Shown here in pieces: positions 1-8,401 of a stretch of 64,000 bases of DNA. The number at the start of each line of letters is the position of its first letter. The stretch's first letter is position 1. A program made the translations under genes and the position numbers. Source of the stretch: JAXGPP01 sp040766885 (lineage in GTDB: Bacteria > Planctomycetota > Planctomycetia > Pirellulales > Thermoguttaceae); contig JAXGPP010000002.1 of the NCBI GenBank assembly GCA_040766885.1, positions 613,248 through 677,247 of the forward strand, in the 5' to 3' direction. A model generated the notes under the pieces. It did not search any database and was not told the DNA's origin. It saw nothing but the letters and a program-made list of their open reading frames with translations.

Positions 1-2
1 TG

Positions 3-473
3 CGGATCACCACGCCCGTCGACGTCAGCGCGCGGATCCTCGCCCGGGCCGATGACATGATCTGGGCGATGTGCCAGTTGCCGCTGGTCACGCTGCTGGT
101 GACCAGCCTGGGGGTGGTCAACACGGTGATGGCCTCCGTGCGGGCCCGGCGATGGGAACTAGGCGTGTTGCGCGCCGTGGGGATCACCCGCTGGACGCTG
201 GTCCGCATGGTCCTGGCCGAAGGCCTGTTGATTGGCCTGGTGGCCTGCCTGATGAGCCTGGCTTTCGGGATCCTGGCCGGCTGGTGCGGCACGGGTATCT
301 CGCAATACGTGAGCTTCTTCGGCGGCATGGCCACGCCGCTGGTGGTGCCCTGGTCGAAACTCGCGCTCGGATTCGTGATGGCGCTGGCGCTATGCCTGGC
401 GGCGGCCCTGGGACCGGCGCTGCTGACGGCGCACACCGAGCCGCTCCGACTGCTCGAGGAAGGACCTGCGTGA
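3..473 (+). CDS. FtsX-like ABC transporter permease, C-terminal part
   Basis: The reading frame is open from the left edge, so only the last ~156 residues are present. It shows the end of an FtsX/MacB-type permease: a hydrophobic helix (QLPLVTLLVTSLGVVNTVMA), then the conserved cytoplasmic stretch RARRWELGVLRAVGITRWT that precedes the next helix in this family, and two further membrane segments. Such proteins pair with an ATPase to move lipoproteins or peptides or to act mechanically on the envelope. The partner lies outside the window, so the substrate cannot be judged. An internal ATG at 57 is not the true start, because homology-like sequence continues upstream of it. Confidence 0.85.
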   Translation, partial: RITTPVDVSARILARADDMIWAMCQLPLVTLLVTSLGVVNTVMASVRARRWELGVLRAVGITRWTLVRMVLAEGLLIGLVACLMSLAFGILAGWCGTGISQYVSFFGGMATPLVVPWSKLALGFVMALALCLAAALGPALLTAHTEPLRLLEEGPA

Positions 474-599
474 CTATCATGGGTGAAGACACTCGTTTAT
501 AGTAGTGGCACACCGGACGCCGGCTCGGGCCGCAGGACGCGTCTTCTCCGTGCCGGCAGTGGGCAACACTCAAGTCGCACTACCGAGGAGAGGCTCGTC

Positions 600-3500
600 G
601 TGGGCAGTCTGATCCGCCGTCTTATCTATCGCGGCCGCGCGTCGCGTCGTTCCCCTTCCCTGTCCCGCCGCCTCCGCCTGGAGCCCCTCGAAAACCGTTG
701 CCTCCTGGCGGTGGGCGATCTATTGCAGGCGTCGAATGACCCTGACGACTCGCCACAGTTCCATTCCGGCTTCGGCGAATCCGTCGCCGCCGAGGGCGAT
801 CTGCTGGTCGTTGGAGCACCGAAGACCAACACCTCGCAAAGCAGCCATGAGGGCCGGGACTTCCACGAGGGGGCCGCCTATATCTACAACAAGGTCAGCG
901 GCGATCTGCTCGCAACTTTGATGAATCCTCACCCGGAGCGATTGGACGAGTTCGGACAGTCCGTCGCGATCTCGGGCGGCTTGGCCGTGGTGGGCGCCCC
1001 CGCGGTTAACAGCTTGTGGCCCGATGGAGCAGCATACGTCTTTGACTCCACTACGGGTGAACTGCTGCATGAACTGCGGAACCTGACAGGAACACCCTAC
1101 TTCGGACAGCATGTCGCCATCGCTGGCGACACCATCGTTGTGTCGGCGCCACCTCCGTGGCTGAATAAGGTGGGCCGAGCGTACACGTTCGATGCCGGGA
1201 CCGGCCAGCTTCGACACGTCCTTACCGACCCGCTGCCGAAGGCATCTCACTTCGGCAAGTCCATCGCGATCTGCGGCGGTTCGATTGCGATCGCTTCGAT
1301 GACGAGAGTGTCGGTTTTTGACGCCCACACCGGCGAATTCCGCCATACGATCATCCGAAAACCCATTCGGGAATATAGACCGCAGGCTATCGCTGCCTCC
1401 TCCAGCATGATCGCGGTGACAACGCAGAGCCCCGCCACGGTAGATATCTTCGATGTGGCCACGGGCGGGCTTCTCAGAACCATATCCCTGGCGACGAGCG
1501 GCGTGGAGAACCAGCGCTTCGGCTCCGCCGCCGCAATGTCGGGCGACGCATTGTTTGTCAGCGCACCCGATGGCGACGAGGGGGGGTCCGTTTTCGCATT
1601 CGACCTGCGAAGCGGAGCCATGGTGCGAAGACTTGTCGACCGCGATCCCAGTCTCGCAGAGCGATTTGGCGCGTCAATTGCCGTTTCCGGAGACAGCCTC
1701 ATCATCGGCACGCCCGACGACCGGATCGCCGGGTTCATGTCCGGATCGGCTTCGATCTACTCGCTGGGTACCCTTGAGTTCGTCCGGGACCTCACGACCA
1801 GCGCGCCGGCGAGCAATCACTTCTTTGGACAGTCGGTGGCGGTTTCCAACCATCTGGCGGCAATCGGGGCCTATGGCAGAGTTCACGTCTACGAACTCGA
1901 GACAGGGCAGAAGTTACGCGAGTGGACCAGTCCCGCGTTTGACATCTATGGATCCAGTCCGGTTCTGGCGATTTCGGGCAATCTGGTTATCGCTGCATCG
2001 CCACGGGAAGGCGAGGGGGCTGTGTACGTTTTCGACGCCAGCCGCGGTGAAGTGGTGAACACCTTCGATGGTCCGTTGACCACGTCGACCATCAGTTCGC
2101 TGAGCGTTTACGGCAGTACTCTGGTCGCCGGCGCTCCGGTGGATCGAGCCGCCTGTGTCTATGATCTCGCAACCGGCGATCTGCTTCGAACGCTCGCCAT
2201 GCCACAAGCCAGTTTCGGAGGCCCTCTAGCTGCGTCCGACGATTTCATCGTGGTTGGGGCACAAGGCTATGCGGGAAGCGACCGTGGGCTTGTTTACGTC
2301 TATGATGCGGTGACCGGCGAGTTGCTGGCGCAACTCGAAAGTCCGTCCGCTGCGCACCAGATCAGGTTCGGCGGCCGGATTGCCGCCGCCGGCCAGGTCG
2401 TGGCAGTGGGCGTATCTGCCGAGGATTCTGGATCTGGTGGCGGAGTTGTCTATTTGTTTGACGCCCGCACGGGGAACTTGCTGCGAACGCTGACCAGCCC
2501 CGCCGGGCCCCAGGCAAACGGCTTTGGCGCCCGAGTGGCGATGTTCGGACGCACGATCGCGGTGGCGGATTACCTGTCCGTGTACCTGTTCGACGTGATC
2601 ACCGGCGCACGGCTCGCCACGCTGCCGAGTCCGGCGACGGACTGGTCGCACTTCGGCGGGACACTGGCCGCATCCGGCGGACGTGTGCTCGTCGGAGCAC
2701 CTTCTCTCAGGCTGGACGGACTCCCTCGCGGCGCCGCCTATCTCTTCGACGCGTCGAATACGCCGCCCGCGGCAACCGATCAGTACTTGAGCGTACCCGA
2801 AGACAGCGCGGTGCGATTCACACTGGCCGCCACCGACATTGATGGAGAGCAGGAAGATCTCACCTTCACCATCACCTCGGTTCCCACCGCCGGCCTGCTC
2901 ACGAGTGGCGACACGGTCGTCAAGGTGGGCGATACCTTCACGGCGACGAATGAACTGACGTACCAGCCGGGTGTTGAGACGGAAGGGGCCACCACCGACG
3001 GCTTCACGTTCACCGTGGCTGATCGCGGCGAACCGGTGCTCAGCGATGAGGGAGGCGTCTCGATCGACATCCACAAGGCGATTGCCGACAAGCGGATCAT
3101 GCTTGAGGACGGCATCCTGCGGATCGGCGGCACGGCGAAGGGCGATGTAATCCGTATTATCCGGCCCGGCGATCGGCCGTCACTGATGGTGACGCTCAAT
3201 GGCAGGCCGCGCCGGTTCTGGCTGGCCGGCATCACCGAGATCCGCGTCTGGGGCCGCGCCGGTAACGACGTGATCGTCGCCAGCACGCTCGACATCCCGG
3301 TCTGCTTCCACGGCGGCGACGGCAACGACCGGCTCACCGGCAGCCGCGTCGGCGATGCACTGATTGGCGGCAGCGGCCGCGACCGCCTCACCGGCGGCGC
3401 GGGCCACGACATTCTCCTCGGAGGCGACGACGCCGACCGCCTCTTCGGCTCGGCCGGAAGCGACCTCCTCATGGGCGACGAGCTTGCCGCCGACTGGTCG

Positions 3501-3704
3501 CTCGACGCCCTGCGGGCCGCGGCCGCCGACTGGTCCTCGCGCCGCATTTCGAACGCCGATCTGCTGGCCGCGGTGAACGATGCCATCTATGGCCCCGGTG
3601 ACCGTTTTTCGGGTGATGCCGGCATCGACTGGCACATCGCCAGCCCCGGCGACATCCGCATCCCCTCCCAGCCCCGCGACCTCGATCTCTGGCAGTTCAT
3701 CTGA
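600..3704 (+). CDS. Secreted FG-GAP propeller / cadherin-like / RTX repeat surface protein with planctomycete LEPLENR signature
   Basis: About 1034 residues from a GTG at 600, which has a GGAGAGG ribosome site just upstream. The frame could also begin at GTG 483. The N-terminus has an arginine-rich stretch followed by LRLEPLENRCLLA, the sorting-type signature of large planctomycete exported proteins (LEPR-xLL family). Residues ~40-720 are about a dozen ~55-residue units with FG...A..G....VGAP and DA.TG.LL..L, i.e. FG-GAP-like beta-propeller blades. Next comes a cadherin/tandem-95-like domain (PPAATDQYLSVPEDSAVRF). The last part holds RTX-type Ca-binding nonapeptides (GGDGNDRLTG, GGAGHDILLGG). 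Role: probably cell-surface or extracellular binding; no enzymatic residues are apparent. Family assignments are by motif reading. Confidence 0.85.
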   Translation: MGSLIRRLIYRGRASRRSPSLSRRLRLEPLENRCLLAVGDLLQASNDPDDSPQFHSGFGESVAAEGDLLVVGAPKTNTSQSSHEGRDFHEGAAYIYNKVSGDLLATLMNPHPERLDEFGQSVAISGGLAVVGAPAVNSLWPDGAAYVFDSTTGELLHELRNLTGTPYFGQHVAIAGDTIVVSAPPPWLNKVGRAYTFDAGTGQLRHVLTDPLPKASHFGKSIAICGGSIAIASMTRVSVFDAHTGEFRHTIIRKPIREYRPQAIAASSSMIAVTTQSPATVDIFDVATGGLLRTISLATSGVENQRFGSAAAMSGDALFVSAPDGDEGGSVFAFDLRSGAMVRRLVDRDPSLAERFGASIAVSGDSLIIGTPDDRIAGFMSGSASIYSLGTLEFVRDLTTSAPASNHFFGQSVAVSNHLAAIGAYGRVHVYELETGQKLREWTSPAFDIYGSSPVLAISGNLVIAASPREGEGAVYVFDASRGEVVNTFDGPLTTSTISSLSVYGSTLVAGAPVDRAACVYDLATGDLLRTLAMPQASFGGPLAASDDFIVVGAQGYAGSDRGLVYVYDAVTGELLAQLESPSAAHQIRFGGRIAAAGQVVAVGVSAEDSGSGGGVVYLFDARTGNLLRTLTSPAGPQANGFGARVAMFGRTIAVADYLSVYLFDVITGARLATLPSPATDWSHFGGTLAASGGRVLVGAPSLRLDGLPRGAAYLFDASNTPPAATDQYLSVPEDSAVRFTLAATDIDGEQEDLTFTITSVPTAGLLTSGDTVVKVGDTFTATNELTYQPGVETEGATTDGFTFTVADRGEPVLSDEGGVSIDIHKAIADKRIMLEDGILRIGGTAKGDVIRIIRPGDRPSLMVTLNGRPRRFWLAGITEIRVWGRAGNDVIVASTLDIPVCFHGGDGNDRLTGSRVGDALIGGSGRDRLTGGAGHDILLGGDDADRLFGSAGSDLLMGDELAADWSLDALRAAAADWSSRRISNADLLAAVNDAIYGPGDRFSGDAGIDWHIASPGDIRIPSQPRDLDLWQFI

Positions 3705-4083
3705 CCCCGAAGTCGGGTGCCATGCTTTCGCCCTCGGCTCCGCCGAGAGCGTAAGCATGCTCCTCCCCCGCAACCACCCCGTCGTAACCCGAAGCGTCAG
3801 CGAGGCCTTCTCCTTCTCTCTCCCTTCAACACACCCGCACCGCCCAAATAACCCGTCTCAGCCGTACAAGGTGCCCCCGTTAGGGGCAAAACGCCTTCTC
3901 CCTTGCCAGTCTGCCCGCCTCAACAGAGACCGAACTGCCCTGTAGCACATGCTGTCGAGTCGGGACCGTCCGGCTGTTCATAGAGTAATTGCTTCTGATG
4001 GCCGGGGCTGCTAGAATGATCCGCTCGTCAACGATGCCTGCTTCATGACTTTTGCCGATCACCACACCAAAGGGGCCTTTACC
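3705..4083. other. Intergenic region with a REP-like hairpin
   Basis: 379 bases with no credible gene. It holds a strong hairpin at 3721-3759 and a short motif (aacccgaagcgtcagcgagg, 3786-3805) that resembles dispersed repeats I recall from planctomycete genomes. The rest is C-rich with no clear promoter. Confidence 0.6.
3721..3759. repeat. Near-perfect hairpin, REP-like or terminator
   Basis: Left arm catgctttcgccctcggc (3721-3738) and right arm gccgagagcgtaagcatg (3742-3759) pair at 16 of 18 positions around a 3-base loop. It sits 16 bases after the stop of the large surface protein, so it could stabilise or end that transcript. There is no T-run, so it is not a textbook intrinsic terminator. 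Its composition also fits a dispersed palindromic repeat. Confidence 0.6.
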
Positions 4084-5133
4084 GTGATCCTGAGTCAGCG
4101 CGTGCTGTTGCTCGTCGCCTTGTTGTCCGTGCCGGCTGCCGCATTGCCGGCCACCGGCGCCGCCGACCCCCCGGCGACGCGGGAATTCGAGATCCGCAAC
4201 GATCGCGCCTTCTTGGGAGGGCATGAGGTTGATCTCTGGGGGCTGCGCTGTGGCAATGCGCTGCACAGCCCGGCAATCACCGAGCGGCACATCCGCAACC
4301 TCGACAACATGGCGGCGCATGGCATCAACCTGATAGGCGTCTACATTCAGGGGAGCAATGCCGGATGGCCCGACGCGGACGCGGCGGCCAACGGCTTCAC
4401 GCGCGACGGCCGGTTGCGCCCGGAGTTCGCCTTCCGGCTTGAGGGGCTTGTCCGCGAGGCCGATCGCCGGGGAATGGTGGTGATGGTCGGCCTGTTCACG
4501 CCGCGCAAGGACGAGCAATTCTACGATGAGGCGTCGATCAAGCGGGCGGTCGAGGAGGCGGCCAAACTGCTGCGCGACCGCCAACTCAAGAACGTCTTTG
4601 TCGACATCATGCACGAGTTCAGCCACCCCGAACGGATCGACCACACGATCTTCCGCGAACCCGACGGCGCGGCCAAGAAAGCCCGGCTCACGGCGTGGTT
4701 CAAGGCGGTGGCGCCCGATATCGAGGTGGGCGTCTGCCCGGACGCCGAATCCGGCACGGGCGATTCCTACCCCGGCACGGACGTGCGGATCATCCAGAAA
4801 GAGATGCCGATCCCCGCACAGGGGTTCGTCGTCAACGTCGAGACGCAGCGCCAGGACGTCTACCAGAACGACGGCGTATTCAATCAGACCAACCTCGATG
4901 CCATCTTCGCCGATTGCCGCCGTTACCAGGCAGCGCCCAACGCGGTGATGCTGTTCCACGCCGCCTTCATCCAGGGAATCACCAACTATAGCGGCAGCGC
5001 CCCGCATGCGGAGATGGGCGGCTACGGCACGAGCGCCCGCGACCGCGGCGTGCGATTCTATTACGAGTGGGTCCGCGACAACGTCGGCCGCTGGGAGTAT
5101 CCCAGGCATGCGCCGGTGCCGCGTGGCCAGTGA
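4084..5133 (+). CDS. Secreted TIM-barrel glycoside-hydrolase-like protein
   Basis: About 349 residues from GTG 4084, chosen because AAGGGG lies upstream and the protein then opens with a clean signal peptide (ILSQRVLLLVALLSVPAAALPA). An in-frame ATG at 4045 is the alternative. The body looks like a cellulase-type (clan GH-A-like) barrel: an early strand with LWGLRCGNALHS, alternating strands such as GINLIGVYI and MVVMVGLF, then VFVDIMHEFSH, where the Glu could be the acid/base, and VVNVETQ as a candidate nucleophile strand. I cannot assign a GH family. It is followed at 45 bases by a DUF1559 gene, an unrelated but common planctomycete neighbour. Confidence 0.65.
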   Translation: MILSQRVLLLVALLSVPAAALPATGAADPPATREFEIRNDRAFLGGHEVDLWGLRCGNALHSPAITERHIRNLDNMAAHGINLIGVYIQGSNAGWPDADAAANGFTRDGRLRPEFAFRLEGLVREADRRGMVVMVGLFTPRKDEQFYDEASIKRAVEEAAKLLRDRQLKNVFVDIMHEFSHPERIDHTIFREPDGAAKKARLTAWFKAVAPDIEVGVCPDAESGTGDSYPGTDVRIIQKEMPIPAQGFVVNVETQRQDVYQNDGVFNQTNLDAIFADCRRYQAAPNAVMLFHAAFIQGITNYSGSAPHAEMGGYGTSARDRGVRFYYEWVRDNVGRWEYPRHAPVPRGQ

Positions 5134-5178
5134 GCGGTCCGCCCATCGCCCTCGATGGAATCGAAAAGGACGAATCCG

Positions 5179-6201
5179 ATGCGGCGCGCCTTCACGATCG
5201 TGGAACTGCTGGTGGTCATCTTCATTATCGGCGTACTGATTGCCCTGCTGTTGCCGGCCGTGCAGGCGGCCCGGGAGGCGGCGCGGCGGATGTCGTGCAG
5301 CAACAATCTCAAGCAGATCGCCCTGGCCATCCACCATTACGCCGACAGCCTCGGAGTCCTGCCGCCGGGAGCCCTGGTTGATTCCCGCCCGGACGGCTCC
5401 CTCTGGACCGGCTACCTGGGGCCGCACGCCCGCGTGTTGCCGTTTATCGAGCAGAGCGGCATCTTCGGCGCCATGGACATCAACAAGGCCTATGGCGACC
5501 TCGTCAACAAGGAGGCCGTGGGGCGCGTCGTCGGCGTGTTTCTCTGCCCCAGCGAAATCCGCCAGGAACCGCTCGCCCACAACACGTTCGGCAACGTGGG
5601 CGGCGTCAACTACGGTTTCTCAATGGGCGACTGGTACGTCTGGAACGGAGTGGCTGCCGCCGGCCCTCCCTGCCGCTCGGCGTTTGGCGTCAACTTCAGC
5701 CGCCGTTGGAGCGATTTTACCGACGGCGTGAGCAACACGCTCCTCCTATCGGAGGTGAAAAATTACCAGGTGACGCTTCGCGACTGCGGGCCGTTTTCCC
5801 TCATCAACGATCCGCACCACGTCCCCTCACCTTCGGCTGACCCGCTCTCCGTCTGCCCGGAATACCATGGTGGCGGATGCACGGTGTTCCGCAACGCGCA
5901 CACGCAGTGGGTCGAAATGTCGAGCCACCATAACGGGTTCACAACGGCGTGGCCTCCCAACAAGATCACCCCCGGCGGGCCCGGCCTGAGCGAGCCCGAT
6001 GTCGATATCATGAGCCGCCGCGAACGCCTCGGAGGCCCGACGTTTGCCGCCATCACCTCCCGGAGCTATCATCCCGGCGGCGTACAATCGGCCATGGGAG
6101 ACGGATCGGTGCGCTTCGTTGCCGAGACCATTGACGGCGACGTGTGGCGATCGCTGGGAACGGTCGCCGGCAGGGAACTCATTCCGGGCGACGCTCTCTG
6201 A
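5179..6201 (+). CDS. DUF1559 prepilin-like protein with H-X9-DG C-terminal motif
   Basis: 340 residues from ATG 5179 (AAGGA at 5166-5170); an upstream ATG at 5155 is less well placed. The N-terminus is a type IV pilin/pseudopilin leader and helix (MRRAFTIVELLVVIFIIGVL), continuing with PAVQAAREAARRMSC.NNLKQI, the hallmark of the hugely expanded planctomycete DUF1559 family. The C-terminal part ends with H followed by nine residues and DG (HPGGVQSAMGDGSV), the H-X9-DG motif. These proteins are predicted to be cleaved by a prepilin peptidase and assembled at or near the envelope. Their function is not established. Confidence 0.93.
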   Translation: MRRAFTIVELLVVIFIIGVLIALLLPAVQAAREAARRMSCSNNLKQIALAIHHYADSLGVLPPGALVDSRPDGSLWTGYLGPHARVLPFIEQSGIFGAMDINKAYGDLVNKEAVGRVVGVFLCPSEIRQEPLAHNTFGNVGGVNYGFSMGDWYVWNGVAAAGPPCRSAFGVNFSRRWSDFTDGVSNTLLLSEVKNYQVTLRDCGPFSLINDPHHVPSPSADPLSVCPEYHGGGCTVFRNAHTQWVEMSSHHNGFTTAWPPNKITPGGPGLSEPDVDIMSRRERLGGPTFAAITSRSYHPGGVQSAMGDGSVRFVAETIDGDVWRSLGTVAGRELIPGDAL

Positions 6202-6286
6202 CCCGCGCCGCTATCAAATCGTTTACTCGCCGGCCGGATTGCATGACCTGCCGGCCCGCTCCATCGCGGCCATGGCCCGCCGCCGC

Positions 6287-7003
6287 TCACGCGCCCTGGC
6301 CCAATCGCACCATTCCTTCCGGACAGAGATCCACCAGCACGCAGTGCTCGCAGTCCGGCCGCCGTGCGGTGCAGGTCGTGCGGCCGTGGCGGATGAGCTG
6401 GATGTGAAACTCCAGCACCCGTGCTTCCGGCACCAGCCGGGCTAAGAGATCGTGAGCCCGGGCGGCGTCAGCCTCTGGTGCGATCAATCCCAGTCGCCGG
6501 CTCACGCGGTGCACGTGCGTGTCCACCGGCAGGACCGGCTGGCGGCACGCGAACAGCAGCACGCAGGCCGCCGTCTTCGGCCCCACGCCCTTGAAACCAC
6601 GGAGATACTCCAGCGCTTCGCTGGCCGGCATCTCGCGGAGCATTTCCAGCGACAGGCTGCCGTGGCGGTCGTGGATCTGCTGGAGGATCGCCTTGATCCG
6701 CGGCGCTTTCTGCTCCGCCAAACCGCCGGATCGGATTGCCCTCGCGATCCGCTTCACCGGGGCCGTTCGCACCGCATCCCAATTGGCAAACGCCTGCTCA
6801 AGCGACGTGAAGGCCGCCGCGCTGTTGGTGTCCGACGTGTTCTGCGAGAGGATCGTTGCCACCAGTTCGTCGAGCACCGGTCCTTCCGGCGGCGGCTCCA
6901 CACGGCCGTAGACCTTGAACAAGCGGCGCAATATCGTCCCGACTTTTCGCCGGGCAGCGGTTGCCCGCGGCTGTTCATCAAATGGACTCGTTCGACGACT
7001 CAT
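6287..7003 (-). CDS. Endonuclease III-like DNA glycosylase/AP lyase
   Basis: 238 residues. It carries the helix-hairpin-helix GFKGVGPKTA with the catalytic-type Lys, then PVDTHVHRV with the conserved catalytic Asp, and a C-terminal C-X6-C-X2-C-X5-C cluster (CTARRPDCEHC...C) that binds a [4Fe-4S] centre. This is the complete HhH-GPD/FES architecture of the Nth family, which removes oxidised pyrimidines and cleaves the abasic site in base excision repair. It converges on the DUF1559 gene (85 bases between stops). The N-terminal ~20 residues (MSRRTSPFDEQPRATAARRK) are a basic extension. Assignment to the family is firm; whether it is the housekeeping Nth or a paralogue is not decided, so no symbol is given. 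Confidence 0.92.
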   Translation of the reverse strand: MSRRTSPFDEQPRATAARRKVGTILRRLFKVYGRVEPPPEGPVLDELVATILSQNTSDTNSAAAFTSLEQAFANWDAVRTAPVKRIARAIRSGGLAEQKAPRIKAILQQIHDRHGSLSLEMLREMPASEALEYLRGFKGVGPKTAACVLLFACRQPVLPVDTHVHRVSRRLGLIAPEADAARAHDLLARLVPEARVLEFHIQLIRHGRTTCTARRPDCEHCVLVDLCPEGMVRLGQGA

Positions 7004-7177
7004 CGTGTCTAAACCCCGGCGAATCAGCCCGCTAGACCTGGGGGTATTGTCCAGTTCTGGCGCATGGGATATAGTGGTCCTGTGCGAATCATTCTGGGTT
7101 CAGGCCGGACAGGCCGCAACGCAGCCCAGGCCCCGGCCCCTCGTCAACTCTGGTGGCTGCCAGGAGGGGAAGGGTAT

Positions 7178-7945
7178 ATGCGTACCTATCTCTACCTCTC
7201 GATGACTCCGGAGTCGCTGGTGGCCTCGATGCTGCCGCCGGAGCAGTTCGGAAACTACCTGGCCGTCGGCACCCGTAAGAGCGCCCACGGGCAGGCGATG
7301 TATTTCGATCTGAAGGAGGATTTCCAGAGCGATGCCTTCGATCTGGCCTATGCGGCCGAGCATTGCATTCCTCACGCCAACGGCCAGCCGAAGCACTCGC
7401 TCTACCTGGGCATCTATCGAGTGCTGGAACACGTTCCGCTGGAGGCGCTGGGTAGTCTTTGGCTGGCCACGGTACATGGCAAGGTGCTGGAACTCAAGCC
7501 AAGCACGGCGCCGCCGGAGCCTGCCGACGGCTACTACCTTTATCAGGAGCTGTGCCCGGTCCATCCGTTGATCGCCAGTAAGCTCGGCCCGCAACCCTTC
7601 GCCTGCTTCATCACTAATCCGAAGCGGCCGCTGTTCGTCCCCCGCATGTGCTTCCTCGACATCGACCTGGGTGAACTGGCCCGCGATCCGGAGCACGGCC
7701 AGCCGCGGGAGCTTTACTACCCCGACCATTTCTGGCATCTCCGCGAATGCCTGCTGGAGCTCAAGGCCGACGACAGCAAGCATACCAAAACCGTCGACCG
7801 GCTCCATCCACAACACTTCCCGTTCCACTGCATCCTGCACGGCTTCTACGTCGGTGATCAGACGGGGATGCTCTACTACCCCTTCCCATCGCGGTCGGAA
7901 CTGGAATCGAAACACTACCAATGGTGGCGTTCGACGCATTACTGA
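7178..7945 (+). CDS. Conserved-looking protein of unknown function upstream of the V-ATPase genes
   Basis: 255 residues from ATG 7178, preceded by a very strong GGAGGGGAAGGG at 7163-7173; a longer frame begins upstream but lacks a site this good. I do not recognise the family. It is a soluble protein without signal peptide or membrane helices, fairly rich in aromatics, His and Pro, with features such as MYFDLKEDFQSDAFDL, an FLDIDLGEL strand near the middle, and a C-terminus ending in YQWWRSTHY. It reads in the same direction as the V-ATPase operon, 114 bases upstream, and could be its first gene or an independent unit. The coding character (steady composition, good ribosome site, no competing frame) is convincing. 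Confidence 0.75.
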   Translation: MRTYLYLSMTPESLVASMLPPEQFGNYLAVGTRKSAHGQAMYFDLKEDFQSDAFDLAYAAEHCIPHANGQPKHSLYLGIYRVLEHVPLEALGSLWLATVHGKVLELKPSTAPPEPADGYYLYQELCPVHPLIASKLGPQPFACFITNPKRPLFVPRMCFLDIDLGELARDPEHGQPRELYYPDHFWHLRECLLELKADDSKHTKTVDRLHPQHFPFHCILHGFYVGDQTGMLYYPFPSRSELESKHYQWWRSTHY

Positions 7946-8059
7946 TTACCGGATCGCGCCCTGGAATCGCGCCGTCCAGCCGCCCTTCCCGGTCGCAATA
8001 TCCAAACCGCATTGTTGGGAGCCCACGACGGAGCGGACGGACACCTGGGAGCCGACGCG

Positions 8060-8401
8060 ATGACCGAGCAAGACCCGGGAACGGTTGAAGAGGCGCATGC
8101 GCTCGATGGCCTGGTCGAGGCCGAGCGGCAACTCGAAGCCCGTCTGGCCGAAGCCCGCGCGATGGCCCAGCAGAGGATCGAGGCAGCCCGTGCCGCCGCC
8201 GGCGATCGGGTGGCCGCCGAGAAGCGCCGGCTCGCCGCCGATGCGGCTGCCCGCCTGGCCGCCGGCGAGGCGGCGATCGAAGCCGAGCTTGCCCAGCAGA
8301 TACTCCTCCACGAGCAGGAGCTGGAGCGAAGCCTGGCGGCGATGGGCGACCTCCGCCGGCAACTCGCCGCTCGGGTGCTCTTCGAGGTGCTGGGCCAATG
8401 A
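8060..8401 (+). CDS. V-type ATPase peripheral stalk subunit G/H
   Basis: 113 residues from ATG 8060. Almost the whole protein is an Ala/Glu/Arg-rich amphipathic helix (for example AEARAMAQQRIEAARAAAGD), as expected for the coiled-coil stator subunit called H in archaea and G in Thermus, which dimerises with subunit E in the peripheral stalk. Position decides the call: it is the first gene of a complete V-ATPase set, and its stop overlaps the ATG of subunit I (ATGA at 8398-8401), implying translational coupling. Sequence alone would only say 'coiled coil'. Confidence 0.85.
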   Translation: MTEQDPGTVEEAHALDGLVEAERQLEARLAEARAMAQQRIEAARAAAGDRVAAEKRRLAADAAARLAAGEAAIEAELAQQILLHEQELERSLAAMGDLRRQLAARVLFEVLGQ

